Shown: piece after piece, positions 10,586-22,719 of the stretch
How the letters are laid out: every line of letters starts with the position of its first letter
Position numbering within the stretch: the stretch's first letter is position 1
DNA from: Epichloe hybrida
Lineage: Eukaryota > Ascomycota > Sordariomycetes > Hypocreales > Clavicipitaceae
Direction: 5' to 3'
Length of the DNA stretch: 64,000 nucleotides
Assembly (NCBI GenBank): GCA_019022495.1
Contig: JAFEKR010000034.1
Span: forward strand, 310,001 to 374,000
Made by a program: the position numbers and the translations under genes
Notes under the pieces: model-generated
Database searches by the model: none
Seen by the model: the letters and a program-made list of their open reading frames with translations, nothing else
What the model was told of the DNA's origin: nothing

Positions 10586-13500
10586 CTACCATATCCTCTT
10601 CGCAACCATCTCGTACCTCGCTACGCCCATGTAATCACCCGCGTCTTTCCTCCCCTTGTCGTCCTTTTTCCCGCTGGGTGCCTTGCCGCCCCTCAGTCCC
10701 TCCGTCGTGTCAGCATGTATCCATCGGGCTTTGTCGTCCGATACCTCGACCTCGCCTCTGCCGCCGACCCTCTTGCCCAAGGCGTCGTGCGACTCCCGCT
10801 CGAGTTTCCCCAGGGCAACCATTTTCTCCTTTTGTTTCATCTTGGCGTACCTGTTGCGGGAGTACTGAAGGAGGAGCATGCCCAGTAGCAGCTTCAAGAT
10901 GAGCATGACGAGAAAGGCGATGAAGAAGACGACGACCATGGTGAGCGCTGCGATGAAGTCATCCGATGTCCAGGCATACCAGGGGCGTGAATTCAGCGGT
11001 GAGCCGTACGGGTATCCGTAGGTGGCGCGGCCGAGGGAGTCCCGGATCAGGGCGTCGAAGCGACTGAGTGCGGCCATCATGGCTGGCGATGAAGGGAGGG
11101 CTGACTCTTCCATCAGAGATGTTTGTGTGGAAGCTGGCAGGGGCATGGGGACATGAGCCGAGAGGAACATGTGGTAGGTCTGGATGGAGGCGCGGATGAA
11201 GAGGCACGATAGTGGTATGACGGCGAGTCCGAGGCGGCGGGTAAGAGATGGGGTCACAAAGGCCTTGCAGACTATACGTCAGAGGTCTCGTTCCACAACA
11301 AGTGTCTGGGGAAACAAGGTAGAAATCGGCAGCAGCAACGTACATTGGTGTAATAGTCCTTGCATAAAATGTCGAGTGTTCTCCCATAAAACGTAGGTTT
11401 AATGTTGTTGAACTTGGTCACATACGCATGCTTGATGGTATCGACCAGCATTTCACTTCCGACCACGATCAAAAAGGGCGACAGGGCCTCTCCTGACTTC
11501 AACCAAGACGGAAGGACTGTGAAACTGTGTGGTAAGATCGAGGGTGGGTGCAACGGCACTGCCACGTTGCCATCGTCGTGCGACGAGTCGAGGCCGGCTC
11601 CGGGGACGGAGAAGGCCCCTACTTCGACAATGTTGCGCATGCCAATGATGAGAAGCATGATCCAGAGGTGGAAACGCTCCACGATGTCGGCACATGTCAA
11701 CTGGAAGACATTGTCCTTCTCGAAGCGTTTGAAAACGGTGCTCTTGATTTCCACAAATTGGTTGGACAGGAGCAGCGTTAGGAGAGCGTTCGAGTACGAA
11801 TTGACAGCTACGTTGAGCGTGATGACCTGGTAGTACAAGGCGATGGAGTGGAGGCAGTTGTACATCAGGGCTAGAAAGAACATGCCGAGAGGAAGAAGAA
11901 CTTTTGATCGACCAGATGGGTTTCGAGAGAGTGTCTCGTCGCTGAAGAGGCATTCCAGTATATCTTGGCCGATGGCGGACAACAGTCGGTCGCTGACTTC
12001 GAGGATGTTGTATATGACGTAGAGCTTGATGGCGGACTGCGCCCGGATGAAATGGTACATGCGGCTTGCGTCAAGCGACATGAGAGCGAAGGAGCTGCAG
12101 ATAATGACGGCGCCCTGGAGGAGGTCGGCCTTGTGAAATGCAGACAGGGCTGAGGGAATCGACTTTGTCCTCCTGTGGCGAGATGCACCAGTCTTGGAAC
12201 CCGGATGCCGGCTACCGTTGGGAAGAGGAGATGATGGAGTATCGCTGCTACTTTCTGTGTGAGGCTCCAGTCTAGCATGATGTAAACGATCGCGAAGCAC
12301 CGAGGCAGAAACTCCACCGGCGTCGCTGGCTGCTGTTTCACGCACACGGCTTCGACTGCGAGAAACGTCTTTGTCGGAAACATCGCTGGGTCTTCTCGAC
12401 GTATTTGTTCGCCCACGCTTCCAAAGCCTGACCAAGCCATTTCGCACATACCCAACTAGCCACTGGGTCTCTTTGGCGACCAGGTATCCCCACCACTTCA
12501 AGAGCACGCCAAACGCCATGAAGAAGCGTATGGGGAGAATGGTGAATGTGTATAGCCACGCGTCCAGACATGCCAAAGCTCCAAAATACAACGTCCTCTC
12601 CAAATACGAAGGCAAAAGAAGCACATTTTTGAGCCTCTCTAGTTTGATAGCGTAAGACTCGTACGGGAGATGGTTAAGATGCGACTGATGTATGTACAGG
12701 GGGCTTGGTCGCTGAGCCGCCAATTCTAGCTGCAAATGCGTGGGTAGAGACATGGGTGGTAGAGGAATTATAGCCGGAATTGGCGACGGTGGACTGGGTC
12801 CGACATATCCTTGGCTTGGGTTAGCCGCAGAGTTTGGTTGTTGTTGTTGCTGCTGCTGCTGCTGCTGAGAGCCCATAGCCGCTGGGCCTGTCTTGATCGC
12901 AGGTGACGGCAGCTGTATCCTCAGCGAGCCATTGGGTGCATCTCCTTTCAGCTTGAGCGGCGGCAAAGGTCTCGAGAGCGGGTTATGTGAATGACTTTTC
13001 GGCGAAGCAGGCTGCGATGCTGTTTCGACGTGATGCTTCTGAACTCGGGTCGTCGGTGGGGTTGATACAGTGCGCGGTGAGCAGGGCCTCCGAGGCTGGT
13101 CTCGAGCTTGCCAAGCTGAGGCAAGTTTCCATCCGCTGAGCGGCTCAACGATCAGTCCATTGGTCTGAAGCCTGTCCAACTGCTGCGGGGAGACGGAGGG
13201 TCGCGATCGAAGCCATTGTCGGAGTCGGTCACGCTGTCCTGCCGTCTGAGCTGCCATCTCTTGATCGATTGAGCGGTGTTCTGGCGCTGGCGCTATGGGC
13301 AATGAATCAGGTGAGCTTGTGAGCTCCTGCATCTCGGCAGCTGTGAGCTTATGTGCATTCTCGTTCGTCTTGTTCGCCGAGCCGCTGGTTCCCCGGCGCC
13401 GACGACTTTTAATGGTCGAGGAAGATGGGCGAGATGGACGGCTGGGAGCTGGGTCGCTGTGTTGGTCAAAGGAGCAGTCCTCGCCAACAGCTGCCTCGAG

Positions 13501-13683
13501 CAGAGAAGGGAACTTGGACCGGCCTCTGCTCAACTCATCTGCCAAAACGGACGTTTCATCGCTCGCGGTAACAGGCGGAGAGGGGTAGGCGTGTTCTGGA
13601 CCAGCAGAAGACGAGGCAGACGGCGGAGCTGATGATGGCGGCGACGAGAGGCGAGTGTTGATGGGATCCAGGGTTGCTGCCAT
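10586..13683 (-). CDS. EMP65: ER membrane protein, TAPT1/Emp65 family
   Basis: Two exons on the minus strand (13683-11344, 11263-10586; 80-nt intron GTACGT...GCAAG) give 1005 aa. The first 330 residues are disordered and Ser/Pro-rich with a glutamine run near residues 272-282. The rest is the DUF747/TAPT1 region with several transmembrane helices and the hallmark DTIKHAYVTKFN and RRLGLAVIPLSCLFIR segments split across the intron. Yeast Emp65 works with Slp1 in the ER, protecting soluble proteins from degradation; TAPT1 acts in ciliary/ER biology in animals. A second acceptor at TATAG just upstream would need a weaker donor to stay in frame, so the chosen join is preferred. Confidence 0.9.
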
Positions 13684-14115
13684 CGCCGTGTATGCGGAGT
13701 CTATGTCATGGCTTAGGAGTGCATGAGAATGAAAGGGCGTGATGTCGACGGATGGGAAAGCCGGCGGCGTTGAAAGGGTGTTTGTTGATGAGGCCAGCAG
13801 CTGTAGCAGCTGTAGCTGTGGCAGCTGTAATAGCAGCCACTTGGCACTTGACGTCGAATGGGACTGGAGCTACAGTGGGGTGGGGTGTACATACATTCGT
13901 TGTAGGCTGCTGCGGCTGCTGGCCCAGTGCTGGGTGGGGGGCTGCATGGGACGCCCAATCGCAAGTTGACGACGACACAGTCATCAATCGCACGGCAACA
14001 TTTGGCACATACAATGTATTCAGCTCACATTGAGATGTCTATTGCGCCGACTTGTGATGCCGTCCGTCCACCACTCACACTACTCCCGTGATTACCGTGA
14101 CTCCCGTGACTCCCG
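13684..14115. other. Intergenic region upstream of EMP65
   Basis: This probably holds the EMP65 promoter and the 3' end of the hydrolase gene. A degenerate GCAGCTGTAG-like tract lies near 13795-13835 and a TGACTCCCG repeat near 14090-14115. No gene seen. Confidence 0.5.
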
Positions 14116-15186
14116 TCAAACTAGATACTCCTCAAACCACGAAACAGCCTGCGCAAAGGCCTGCTCCTTTGCATACTTCTGCGTCTTAATCTTCACGTCG
14201 CCGCGCACGGCAAATCCATGCTCCACGCCAGAGAACAAGTTGATCTGATACGGCAGCTTGGTGCCCCTGAGAATCTCCTCCGACTTGTGACGCTTCTCGA
14301 CGGGGAAGATGGTGTCTGTCTCAGCTGCGGCGATGGCCAGAGGTCCCGTGATGGCGGCGAGCTCGTCTTCCTCGACAAAGGACGGGTGAGCCACGAAGCC
14401 TGCGTCGATGCCGTCTTTGTAGTGGCGGACAACGTACTAATTGGAGTGCGTGGAAACATGCATTAGCCCAGGTTATCCCTTTTCTTCGTCTTCTTCGTCT
14501 TCTTCGTCTTCTTCGTCTTCTTCGTCTTCTTCGTCTTCTTCGTCTTCTTCGTCTTCTTTGTCTTCTTTGTCTTCTTTGTCTTCTTCGTCTTCTTCTTCTT
14601 CTTCTGCCACAATGAGAGCTCACCTTTGCGCCAAAGCAGTACCCAACTGCTCCGAGCTTGGTCACGCCCAGTCCCTTGACGTACTTGATGCCAGCCTCGA
14701 CGATGGGGTCAACCTGAGGCGGCGTGTGGGGGTTGTTTCCATCGGACCCCTCGCTCAACCACTTCATGATGTCGAACCCCTCTGGCCGGTTGAGCTTGAC
14801 GGGGTCGCCGTTGAACAGGTCCAGAACGACCGTCGTGTAGCCGCTCTCGGCGAACAAATCAGCCATGAGCTGACTGTTCTGCCAGATGCCAATGACATCG
14901 GGGAGGTAGAGGATCCCATGGCCAGCCTTGGCCTTGCCCTCGGGGGGCGTGGCAACGTAAGCCTCGATCTTGCCGTCAATCTTGGTGGTTTTACCCTTTG
15001 GCGTTCCCCTGCAAGAGTAAAAGGCAGTTCGGTTAGAGGGTGTATTTTTTTTTTTTTTTTTTTTTTTTCGTTTTCCCACCAAATCATCTCGTGAACAGCG
15101 CCGATCGATCAAACTCAAGACAACGAGAAGACCTACTCAAACAGGCTGCCGAGCGCACAGCAACGTCCAGGTGCGTTTGAAGTCAT
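14116..15186 (-). CDS. Dienelactone hydrolase family protein
   Basis: Three exons on the minus strand (15186-15137, 15008-14624, 14436-14116) give 251 aa, the usual size. The first exon encodes the MTSNAPGRCC start common in fungal members. The nucleophile lies in GAVGYCFGAK (Cys141), the acid in AAAETDTIFP and the histidine in GVEHGFAVRGD. The fold is alpha/beta hydrolase and the protein is cytosolic, with no targeting signal. The family hydrolyses dienelactones in bacterial aromatic degradation; the substrate of fungal members is mostly unknown. Intron 1 contains a 24-T run and intron 2 a long microsatellite, so both introns have variable-length sequence. Splice frames are consistent across all three exons. 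Confidence 0.9.
14476..14605. repeat. (CTTCGT/CTT)n microsatellite in a hydrolase intron
   Basis: About 130 bp of nearly pure 6- and 3-bp pyrimidine repeat on the plus strand (GAAGAC/GAA on the gene strand). It lies wholly inside intron 2 (14437-14623), downstream of the GTGAGC donor on the gene strand. GAA-purine tracts can act as splicing enhancers or form triplexes; any effect here is inference. Confidence 0.9.
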
Positions 15187-15557
15187 AATGAATCTATGAA
15201 ATTCGCTGGTCAAATGCCTCTTGGGTGAATTAAAGGCAGGTTTCGCAAAAGAGCAACGAGGTTTGGAACTATATGCTGCGAGGCCCTTGACTGTTGCGCA
15301 GTCGCAGATTCTCCTTCCCAAGCTGAAGTGGTGACGCAATTCGGCCCACCCACCCGTGATCGAGCTGCAGAATGCCTCACTCAATCTGAGACGTGTCGCC
15401 TCTGCTCTCTCCTCTCCCGACAACCTTGCTTATCCCCGCGTATTAAACCCGTGCCTGCAGGTGTTGATCAAGAAGAGTAAAAGGACCGCTCTTACATTCA
15501 TCGTCCCATGGGTATCATATCATCAGCGTACTTCAAAATAATAAGACCGCCCCCAAA
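15187..15557. other. Short intergenic region
   Basis: Promoter side of the hydrolase (minus) and 3' side of the zinc-finger gene (minus). No gene or repeat of note. Confidence 0.5.
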
Positions 15558-16409
15558 CTACTTCATCCGCAAACTCTTGGGCTTCCTCTTCTTAAACACC
15601 ACGGGCGCTATCCCCGGTTTATCTTCACCGTCATCCTCTTCCGCCTTGACCTTCACCTCTGACTTTTCCTCTTTGCCGCCCTCGCTCTGAACTAGTAGTT
15701 CCTCCGTAGTGTCCGGCTCAATCTTGACAGCACTGCCTTGCTCCCCCTCCTCCTCCTCCTCCTCCTCCTCCTCCACTCCGGCCTGACGGTCGCCCTGCTC
15801 CCCCTTCAACTTCACGCTGCCACTCAGCAAAGCGTCCAGCGCTGCGTCCTCTCCTTCCGGCAAGGCCTTTGTGTCCCGCCCCCAGCGCCTGGGCTTCTTG
15901 AACAGCCCCCTCACTGCATCTTGCTCCTCCTTGTCCTCCTCCGTCTCTCCCCTCTTCCTCACGCCCGTGGCAAGCCTCTCACTGGTCTCCTTGGCGTCAC
16001 CATCCTCAATCACCCGTGAACTCGTCACGGTCCACTCCCCCGGCATGGCCATCTCCGGCAGAAACGCGCTCGGTATCGACACTCCCATTTGCGCGAGTTG
16101 TTCGCGCTGCTGCTTCAGCGCAGAGTCCGTGCCAGTTCCTTGCTGGGATGATGATGTCTTCTTGAACCGAGAATCGTCGGCCGGGGAGGCCGCCACCACG
16201 CCATTGAGTCGGTCGATTTCTCGTCGCGCCCGTTCCTTGTCGCGCTCTTCTCGGTCATGCGTGCGGTGGAGGTCCCGGAGGGATCGCTTGATGGCATACT
16301 GGTGCTTGCCTGTAGCTTCGTGATTTTGCCGCTCGAGCTTGGTGTCGCGGACGTAGACGGCGCAATGTTTGCACCAGTAATTTGGCGAGTTATTCCAGTA
16401 TTCTGTCAT
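15558..16409 (-). CDS. U1-type (matrin) zinc-finger protein, WBP4/FBP21-like
   Basis: Intronless, 283 aa from the ATG at 16409. Residues 1-40 form a U1-like C2H2 finger: MTEYWNNSPNYWCKHCAV followed by HEATGKH. A basic helical segment rich in Arg, Glu and Asp follows (about 40-75). The C-terminal half is disordered and acidic, with a glutamate run encoded by a CTC repeat, ending in a lysine-rich KKRKPK signal. The finger and following helix match the N-terminus of the spliceosome-associated WBP4 family; WW domains seen in the human protein are absent. A role in pre-mRNA splicing in the nucleus is inferred from the finger type. Confidence 0.78.
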   Translation of the reverse strand: MTEYWNNSPNYWCKHCAVYVRDTKLERQNHEATGKHQYAIKRSLRDLHRTHDREERDKERARREIDRLNGVVAASPADDSRFKKTSSSQQGTGTDSALKQQREQLAQMGVSIPSAFLPEMAMPGEWTVTSSRVIEDGDAKETSERLATGVRKRGETEEDKEEQDAVRGLFKKPRRWGRDTKALPEGEDAALDALLSGSVKLKGEQGDRQAGVEEEEEEEEEGEQGSAVKIEPDTTEELLVQSEGGKEEKSEVKVKAEEDDGEDKPGIAPVVFKKRKPKSLRMK

Positions 16410-17001
16410 GCCGGGCAACTGCACGGGCTTGATATTGCTGGGGAGCTGAGAGGTGAGTGGAAAAGGTGTTTAGGGAGGGACGGGGTTCGAAAAGAAAACC
16501 TCAAAGCAGCCTCCCCTCCCCTGCCCCCCCCCAGGCAACAATTACGTGTTATGTAAGCACGCAGCGGCGGAAACTTGGCTTTCCACTGCCCGTATGGCAA
16601 TGCTACAATACAATCGTCACCATAGCCACTTTTTTTTGAGAATGTGAGTTAAGATTATGCAGCCCAGAGGCCGAGCGATCATTCGTATTTGCACCGCAGA
16701 CCACCTAATATGTATATCACCCTATGTATTACAGATCCAGACATGGAGGGTCCCTTCCCCGACATTCGCATTAAATTCCGACGTCTCATAACCGCGTACA
16801 TGAAAGGCAATCGCAAAAATAGGGGTGGGGTGATGAGCACGCCGATGCGTGGCCGAGGACGCGGTGAAGAAACAAATTTCCTGTTCTCAACAACTTGCGC
16901 AGAAAAATAGTGCTGATTGAATATCGCATCTTACTTTCACAGAAGTTGACGGCATCAAAAGTTCGCTCAACGCGTTTTTCTCCACAGAACAGCCTGCCGC
17001 T
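16410..17001. other. Intergenic region
   Basis: Upstream of the zinc-finger gene and downstream of the PIR gene. It has a run of C near 16524 but no coding evidence. Confidence 0.5.
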
Positions 17002-18103
17002 TTAGAGAACCATACCGAAGAAGGCCACGGCGGCGGCGGCGGCGGCGAAACCAGGCAAGAGCTTCTCGGCGGCGGCGGTAGGGGCGGAGGTGACGACGGC
17101 GGTAGGAGTGCGAGTGGGAGCTTGAGAGACGACGGGTACAGTGTTGTTGGGAGCCTGGGGCTGTCCGTCAGGGATCTGGCTGACGGGAGGGGGAGCAACG
17201 GCAGACTGGGTGGGAGCTTGAGGCTGTCCGTCACCGATCTGGCTGATGGGAGGGGCAGGAGCGGCAGTCTTGGGAGGAGCCTGAATCTGACCGTCGGAGA
17301 TCTGGGAGACGGGAGGAGCACCGGTAGGACCCTGAGGCTGGCCATCCGCAACCTGGGTCACGGCAGGGACGGAGGCGCAGGGAGTAGTGCGGACTTGGAC
17401 CTGGCCATCACCGATCTGGCACATGGGAATAGGAACAACCGTGGTGCGGACCTGGGGCTGGCCGTCGGCGATTTCAGTCACCATGGTGGTGTGAACCATG
17501 CTGGTGCCGACGGGCTTGCCGCCGCCGTTGCCGCCGTTGCCGCCGCCGTTCTTGGCGCCGTCGCAAGAAGTGGCCACGATCTCGATGGGCTCGCACTGAG
17601 GAGCCCAGTGGCGGTCGTACAGGTTGTAAAAGTCGCCAGAGAGGCATCGGTAGAAAACGGTGGAGCCACCGAGGGCAAGGGAGCCGTTGTTGCAGGTAGA
17701 GAAACCGGCAGTGTAGATGGCGCCGGCCTGGGGAGGGCCGTCGAACTGGAACTGGTAGTTGGAGGCGATATAACCAGTTCGGTCCTTGGCATCCTTCAGG
17801 ACACCATTCTGCAACGTCATGATCAGGGTGCCTTCACCACCACAGGCGCGTTTCTGAACAAACGGAACAGTCATTGTCAGTCCACCAAGTCTTGGTATGG
17901 ATATCGAACGAGGGATCTCTTACCTGTAGATCGCGCTTGCTGTTGCCCAGGGAGTAGATGGAAACCTGGAACTTGCCATCGCGAGATGCACTGCAGCCGC
18001 CGGGAGCAGGGCTATCAGGCTTGACGATGTCGGTTACAGCAGCACCGTGGTCGGCAACGGCAGAGGCGGCAAGGCCGAGGAAAGCAGCAGATGACCACTT
18101 CAT
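17002..18103 (-). CDS. PIR-repeat cell-wall protein with four-Cys domain and GPI-like tail
   Basis: Two exons (18103-17924, 17853-17002; 70-nt intron GTAAGA...TTCAG) give 343 aa. There is a signal peptide at 1-18. Two KR sites in SKRDLQKR resemble Kex2 cleavage sites. The conserved PIR four-Cys region follows, with DRTGYIASNYQFQFDGPPQ and YRCLSGDFYNLYD. Six PIR-type repeats of form Q-I/V-x-DGQ-x-Q come next, then a small-residue hydrophobic tail after TAAAEKLLPG that looks like a GPI signal. PIR glutamines form alkali-labile ester bonds to beta-1,3-glucan. In yeast PIR proteins the repeats precede the Cys domain; here the order is reversed. Confidence 0.88.
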
Positions 18104-21100
18104 TTTGCTGTTTTGAAGCGTCAGTTCATGGTATGTTCTGGTTGTCGAGATGGTCTGGCGAGGGCTGAGGGGCTGATCGAGCACGACTCAAGAAAGTGAG
18201 CTTGGGGTGAAATGCTGCAGGACTAACCTTGATATTAGATGATATTAAAACTAGGGTGGAAATTCACAGGCAACCAAGGATGATGCGAGTCCGAATCGAG
18301 AGCAGTCCTAACGAAAGGCAAGTTGACGATCCCAGCGATAGAAGGGACAAATCAATGAATGCTTGACAACAAAGTGCAACAAGGAGAAGCACGTGTGAGA
18401 GCGAAGGTGGTTAAAAGGGAGAAGGGCAGCAGGCAGAAGTGAAAGGGAGGGTGGGCACTGACTGATATTATTATAGTCAGCCGGCCTCACATCTTCCAAC
18501 TCGGCGTCATTCTGCATTTTGCCATGACAACAACCCTCTTTTTCTCTTGTTTTTTTTTTTCTCTTGGTCTGGTCAGATCCATCCCCCATCCCCCACCCAG
18601 CAGCAAGGACGGCGGCCGTATGGTTCTTGGCTAGCGCCATGTAACTGTAACCCGGCTCACAAAGTGGACAAGGTCATGGAGATCCCCATTTCAGAGATGG
18701 GGGCGCTTTTTTTTCTTGTTTCTGATGGGCGGCGCTGCTGGCCTGACACCAACACCCTCGTCCTCGCCTAGCGCGTTTTTCCTTCCAAGACATTGCATCA
18801 AGTGAGTTACTCATTCTCCAGTCGGTAACAACAACAACAACAACAACAACAAAAGCCGGAACGTGAAGCTCGAGAATTTGAAGGACGGAATCGGCGGCAA
18901 ATTGTCAGATGACTGACTACAGAATACCTCTCGCAAACACACGGCGGGAGTGGAAGTGGAACCGAACCAAAGGGAAATGAGAATTCTGCCTCTCTCACTT
19001 TCACATGCGCTAGCAAAACAAACCCCCCCTCAGACCTCAGATTGTCAAGGACGGTAAAAGGTGGCTGGCTTGTTCACCCAACCGTCGAAGGTCACGTCGG
19101 ACCGTTCTTGACGAACCTCGACGCACCTCGACAAACCTTGGTCGTCTTGATGATGCCTTTTGTTTCGATTTGATCTTAATGTTCTTTTGATTTAGGCTGT
19201 TTACCATGAGTCCATGACCTGCCCCGAAGAAGCAGCCACTTTCCGTCGCCCTAACAAAAGTCTCTCGCCTCTCGCTTCTCGCCTCTCTCCGGCATGAGCG
19301 TGATGGCGAGGGTGTGAGCCGATGAAACAGCGCTCCATTGGGCCGGAATGGTGACTGAACTCATTCCCAGCCAGCCAGCCAGCCAGCCTTCTTCATCTAC
19401 AACGTGCGGCGAGACCAACAAGCTACGGAATTTACGAGCCGCTAGCGATCTTCGGCCCAACTTCGCGATCCTCCTCTGCGGCGGGGTTTCCGCTTCCCGT
19501 AGCGACTACTCCGGGCTATCTTCCTGTCTTCTCGACAAACAAAAACAAAAGCAAAAAAAAAAAAACCCAAGCACGAACGGATTGGGCTGGCAGGAAAGCA
19601 GAAGACTCTCTACATGTATTCGTGTCCATTTTCCCCCGCCGGTTGAAGATTCGCCAACCTTCGGCGCTCCCTGGCGCTCCCTGGCACTCCCTTGCAGAAC
19701 AAAATAATTTGTCCAGCGCATTCATTCACTGATGTCCCGCCCCAACCCATCGGCCATTGTACATGTACAGTACGGAGTATGTTGCATCGACCTCATCGAG
19801 CTCATCGACCCACTGCCACGGCCTACAGGGAACCCATCCATGTCGTCCAGCCGGCCATGCCCCCCCAAACAGGTCCAATGGCCGTGCATGAAACACCACG
19901 CCCTGGTCCCTCACCCTTGTCAGCCAAGAAAGCCGACGACAGGCTAAAACCCCCATCCCCCCACCCTATTGTGGCGGACCAGGCTTTGGTGCCCAGGCTG
20001 TGCCCAGGCTGTGTGGGGGCCGTCTTGACTCTCAACATGGCGATACACGTACATGTACAAGATGTGTACCATCTTGTAGCCATCGCTTTGGAGATATCGC
20101 CCGGAGCTGGCTGCCGACTACTCTCGATAACGTGGCCCCAGACTCTGACTTGGCAGAACGAGCAAAGGCCCATCCGAAAGTCGAGCATTCTGTAATAAGT
20201 TTTGCGTCAGAATATTGCGGCCGTGGCGGTAGATGGACAAATCAATTTATTTCCTAGCCGTATTCCCACCTGCCCACGTGCTCGCTTATACGGTCAGCCT
20301 CAAACTTTAACAACGCGCAAATTTTGAGCCATCTCTGTGACTAGGCTATAACCGTGCGCATATGTAGACAACTTCTTGCTTGGGCTTTCGCAGGAGAAGC
20401 TTCCAATATTGACAAGATTAAACCCCGTGTTATACGTCAAGGTAACCCGCAGAATTCAATTCAGTTCAATCATTTATTGCCTGTCTTCCGCGCCTCCCGA
20501 TTCGATGGTCTCGGATGTGAACGGAAACTGCGTAGTCGACGAATCATTGCTTCATAATGCATTTTGTTGTCCCTTCATGTTGGCGAAACTCGATGGCACT
20601 GTTGGGATGGGAGAATGGATCACGTGTTCAGAACATTGACGCGCGTACTCGATTGAGGTCTGGTCCGAACGGCCGCAACGGCTTGGCCTGTGTAGCGCTT
20701 CATCGCGCGGCCCCCCCGCTGTAGACCTCCCCCCCCGGCGGGCCCTGGCTCAGCTCACGACTCGCCTCCTCGAGTGCTAGTACATTAGGGCGAGTGGGCG
20801 GGGGCTCAAGTACTCCGTGCAACAAGTGAAGCTACATGTACATGTACGTCCGTAGCTAATAATAAATTAATAATAGGCCGGTTTCCTTCCAAAGCTCCGA
20901 CAAAACTACAATGCACTGGGCCAGACTTGTGTCTGATATCTGACGTCCAACGATACATACGTAGAGCCAAAGTCAAAATACGGACTACCGGACCCCCATG
21001 TAATAGGGGCAAGCCCGTCGGCCGTCGACAAGGCACAGCCCAGTCAGTCAGTCCCGTTGTCTTGCAAGCCCGTGTTCCGGATTGTCTCGTCGTTGTTGTC

Positions 21101-22719
21101 AATCACCATCCTCGAATCTTACGCCAATTCATCCACGAGATATAAAAAAGAGAAAGGGCTGCGGAGCCAATACACAAGGATACATGTGAAACATGTTGAG
21201 GAAAGCAGATGCCGACCATGCCGACCCATGCCGACCCCAGATTTGAGCGTGTTGGTAATCCGTAATTTGCTCATTTCTCAACACCCCCGCTTGCTTCGAT
21301 GGCGCGCGCCTCATCAGCATCAGCCATCTGAACTGACGCTCCTCATGTGCACACCCACAAGTATTCCCGCCAATAAATGCACACTGGGCACTCGTAAAAC
21401 AGCCGGGTCGCCGGGGCGTCATGACTTGATCTGATGCATCTTCGGGGGGGGGGTTGGGCGGGATGGCTTGGTGATTGATCACGAGCGAGTCGATACGAGA
21501 ATGACGAGATTTGGGTGTAGGGTAGCAGCCACTGGTGGCTTGTCCATCCGTACCGCTGTAACGCTTGTTATTATTGGCTATGCTCAATGGGTGTTGCTGC
21601 GTAGGGTAAGTCACCAACGCTGACCGCCGACCGTCTGTCTGCCTCGGCATGTCTGCACCTCTGCACCTTGATTCTTGACATGATCTAATCGAAGACGGGA
21701 CCTTCTCCATCAAGCTGGTCGGTCGTGCCGCCATCCCCATGTTTTTTTTTCCCGTCCATGTCAGCGCGCGGACAATTTTTGGATCCAGTTATCCTGCCGA
21801 TCGTGGTCCTGGCCTCTTTTGCCCCTCGATGAGTGCGGTCAACGCGCCCAATCTGGCAGGTCGGTTTGTTCGCTTCTCCCCGTGCCATTTGCAGTTGCCC
21901 CGACATCGGACGAATGATTTATTCACCATGGCCAAATGTCGAATGGATGACGGGAGGACTCGTGGGGGGGATCCGTCACAGATTGATTCGTCGGCGGCCT
22001 CGTGCGAATGCCATACCGGATAGATCAAGTGCAGCCCATCTACTCAATATTCACCGAATGGACAAGCTTGACGGCGTCGGTCCACTCGTCGAGTGCCGTG
22101 TGAACGACGAACCATGTTTCGAGAGCCCCAGACTACTCAGGAAGTCGGGACAGCCGTCTGGTCAACTTTGTCCGAATAGTCGCCCGAGTTTCTTGGTGCA
22201 ACCAACTGTCCGTTGCTGCTGATGAATCCTATTCCAAAAAGCAACGACGACGCAGTGTATGGCGCCGTCTCGCTGACCTTCCTATCTCGAACGACATCTT
22301 CTTACCCCGTATCCGCCATGAGAGTTAGAAGACGGGGTGGTGAACCGGTGTTAACATCGGAGCACAAGTGTGAGGAGGGAGAGCTTCGGGCGGGTCAGCA
22401 TGACCCGGAAAGGATCATGACGGCTCGGTCGTGAGTAGACCAAAAGGGAAGCTCGAAACTCACGATATCGCTTGGCAACGAACGAGCTTTACCATTCAGC
22501 CTGCGCCTGCACCAAGTCGGCCGACATTTTCGGGCAGGAATTCCCACTTACCCCTTTATTTATATGTATATATAAATTCAAGATGACGCCCGTCAAGGTC
22601 AAAAGGAAAAGTTGTAAGAGCAGACTCGAATCCGGCGGCATTGATAACTTCACTCGGGAACCAAGCTTGTGTAAACAACACCGCCCCGTCCTTTCTCTCT
22701 TTTATACTTTTGATCCGTC
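18104..22719. other. Gene-poor region of about 4.6 kb
   Basis: No convincing gene on either strand. It contains the PIR promoter at the left, a CAA repeat (about 18827-18852), a CAGC repeat (about 19368-19388), six TACATGTA palindromes counting one overlapping pair (19611, 19760, 20050, 20833/20839 and near) and C- and G-runs. At the right it holds the fungalysin promoter. The frames of up to about 200 codons have no domain, no codon-like amino-acid pattern and overlap each other on both strands. Unannotated non-coding RNA cannot be excluded. Confidence 0.5.
22569..22576 (+). promoter_or_regulatory. TATA box of fungalysin gene
   Basis: TATATAAA sits about 145 bp before the fungalysin ATG, inside an AT-rich segment (22555-22580) that stands out from the GC-rich surroundings. 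Confidence 0.6.
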
